This document shows, one piece after another, positions 62,849-64,000 of a stretch of 64,000 nt of DNA. The stretch comes from Catenuloplanes indicus (lineage in GTDB: Bacteria; Actinomycetota; Actinomycetes; Mycobacteriales; Micromonosporaceae). How positions within the stretch are numbered: the first letter of the stretch is position 1; the number at the start of each line of letters is the position of its first letter. Below the pieces are notes generated by a model, which saw only the letters and a program-made list of their open reading frames with translations, made no database searches and was not told where the DNA came from. The translations under genes were made by a program, and so were the position numbers. The stretch lies in the NCBI RefSeq assembly GCF_030813715.1, contig NZ_JAUSUZ010000001.1:3162001-3226000 (forward strand). The letters are read 5' to 3'.

Positions 62849-64000
62849 ATGCGTGCCGACGTCCGGGGCTTCGGGTGGCGGTTCGCCGGCCGGCGGGACT
62901 GGGCCGTGCGCGGCCTGGACCTCACCGTCGAGGCCGGCGAACGCGTACTGCTGCTCGGTGCCTCGGGCGCCGGCAAGTCCACGCTGCTGGCCGCGCTCGC
63001 CGGGCTGCTGCCGGAAGACTCCGGCGAGTCCGAGGGCGTGATCAAGGCGGAGCACGCCGGGCTGTTGTTCCAGGATCCGCAGAGCCAGCTGGTGATGAGC
63101 CGCGCCGGTGACGACGTGGCGTTCGGCCTGGAGAACCTGGGCGTGCCCGGACCGGAGATCTGGCCACGCGTGGATCAGGCCCTCGACCTGGCCGGATTCC
63201 GCTACGGCCGGGACCGGCCGACCGCGGCGCTCTCCGGCGGTGAGGCGCAGCGGCTCGCGCTGGCCGGCGTGCTGGCCATGCGTCCCGGGCTGCTGCTGCT
63301 CGACGAGCCGACCGCGAACCTGGACCCGGCCGGTGCCGCGCTGATCCGGGACGCGCTGGCCCGCGCGCTCGGCCCGGACACCGCGCTGATCGTGGTCGAG
63401 CACCGAGTCGCCGAGGTTCTGCCGCTGATCAACCGAGTGGTGGTGCTGGCCGCGGGCGGCGGCGTGCTCGCGGACGGGCCGCCGGACCGGGTGTTCGCCG
63501 AGCACGGCGCCGCGCTGGCCGAGGCCGGCATCTGGGTGCCCGGCCACCCGATCGCACCCCGGCGGGCTACGCACGCGGCCGGCGACGAGGTGCTGCGCGC
63601 GGACCGCGCCACGGTGCACGGGCGCCTCGACCCGACCGACCTGGCCGTCCGGGCAGCGCACGTGCACGCGGTGCTCGGCCCGAACGGCGCCGGCAAGTCC
63701 ACGCTGGCCCGGCTGCTCGGCGGCCTGCTCGCCCCGGACGCCGGCGCGGTCCGGGGCGCCCCCGCGCTGGCCGGGCCGGACGCGTCCCGCCCGCCGCACC
63801 GGTGGCGGGCCGCCGCGCTGGCCGGCCGGATCGGCTCGGTCTTCCAGAACCCGGAACACCAGTTCGTCACCGGTACGGTCCGGGAGGAACTCGCGCTCGG
63901 CCCGCGCCGCCAGCGGCGTACCCCCGATGAGGTGGAGAAGGTGGTGGACGGCCTGCTGGAGCGGCTGCGGCTGACCCGGCTGGCCGGTGCGAACCCGTTC
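62849..64000 (+). CDS. ykoD: ECF transporter ATPase with two fused nucleotide-binding domains (YkoD-like), partial
   Basis: 384 codons to the window edge, where the gene is cut; the ATG directly follows the ykoE TAG. First ATPase domain: Walker A LLGASGAGKST, Q-loop LLFQDPQSQLV, signature LSGGEAQRLALA, Walker B LLLLDEPTANLD and VVEHRVAEV. The second begins after ~235 with VLGPNGAGKSTLARLLGG and FQNPEHQFVTGTV, and its signature lies beyond the window. It energises thiamine or HMP uptake with YkoE and a T-component expected downstream. Confidence 0.92.
   Translation, partial: MRADVRGFGWRFAGRRDWAVRGLDLTVEAGERVLLLGASGAGKSTLLAALAGLLPEDSGESEGVIKAEHAGLLFQDPQSQLVMSRAGDDVAFGLENLGVPGPEIWPRVDQALDLAGFRYGRDRPTAALSGGEAQRLALAGVLAMRPGLLLLDEPTANLDPAGAALIRDALARALGPDTALIVVEHRVAEVLPLINRVVVLAAGGGVLADGPPDRVFAEHGAALAEAGIWVPGHPIAPRRATHAAGDEVLRADRATVHGRLDPTDLAVRAAHVHAVLGPNGAGKSTLARLLGGLLAPDAGAVRGAPALAGPDASRPPHRWRAAALAGRIGSVFQNPEHQFVTGTVREELALGPRRQRRTPDEVEKVVDGLLERLRLTRLAGANPF

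Overview
The window is very high-GC DNA with densely packed genes, frequent GTG starts, 4-bp stop/start overlaps and GAGGAG-type ribosome sites. Together with DUF574 methyltransferase, DUF5753-type regulator, mycosin, BrkB, AldO and Roadblock genes this points to an actinomycete chromosome, most likely Micromonosporaceae (Actinoplanes/Catenuloplanes-like). That placement is an inference from gene content, not from a marker gene. No rRNA operon, intact insertion sequence, prophage or CRISPR array is visible.

Region by region. 1-3.8 kb: a translationally coupled minus-strand trio (Fe-S PD-(D/E)XK nuclease, unknown 509-aa protein, SF1 helicase cut by the window edge). 3.9-9.5 kb: a secreted cutinase/PET-hydrolase-like enzyme, a hexapeptide acetyltransferase, a GGDEF-EAL protein, a BrkB protein and a YtxH-like protein. 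9.7-10.7 kb: tRNA-Asn and a CAT-anticodon tRNA flank a decayed MMPL transporter. 11-19.1 kb: two paralogous type VII secretion-like substrate pairs (WxG protein plus YxxxE protein), one with a mycosin, on either side of an ADP-ribosylglycohydrolase-aldO pair. 19.4-26.1 kb: a DrrAB-like ABC exporter, then the housekeeping dnaG and dgt genes. 26.4-29.8 kb: a Roadblock/DUF4388 signalling cluster with minisatellite-like coding repeats. 29.9-35.4 kb: ppdK, two membrane proteins and dusB. 35.5-41.2 kb: a PNGase A-like secreted protein, an MFS pump divergent from an HxlR-redoxin fusion, a DUF574 methyltransferase and an XRE regulator. 41.3-48.5 kb: an AI-2E transporter, a TPP-dependent oxidase, a DUF2786 protein and a secreted protein of eight tandem repeats. 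49.2-55.4 kb: glyS, small membrane proteins and the zinc operon znuA-znuC-znuB-arsR-zur. 55.5-62 kb: a frameshifted acyl-CoA dehydrogenase and a four-gene operon (permease, TIGR03943 protein, alpha/beta hydrolase, AAC(3) acetyltransferase). 62.1-64 kb: a TPP riboswitch in front of ykoE and a double-ATPase ECF gene that runs off the end.

Functional links. The zinc operon carries two Zur-box-like sites in its promoter and encodes its own regulators. The riboswitch ties the last operon to thiamine status. The HxlR-redoxin gene and its divergent MFS pump share a 27-bp palindrome that overlaps the likely -10 of the regulator. The mycosin and the two substrate pairs need an ESX core encoded elsewhere.

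The least explained elements are the nuclease-unknown-helicase operon, the Roadblock/DUF4388 cluster that lacks a GTPase, and a dispersed ~88-bp repeat found three times, each time just downstream of a minus-strand gene and in the same orientation relative to it.
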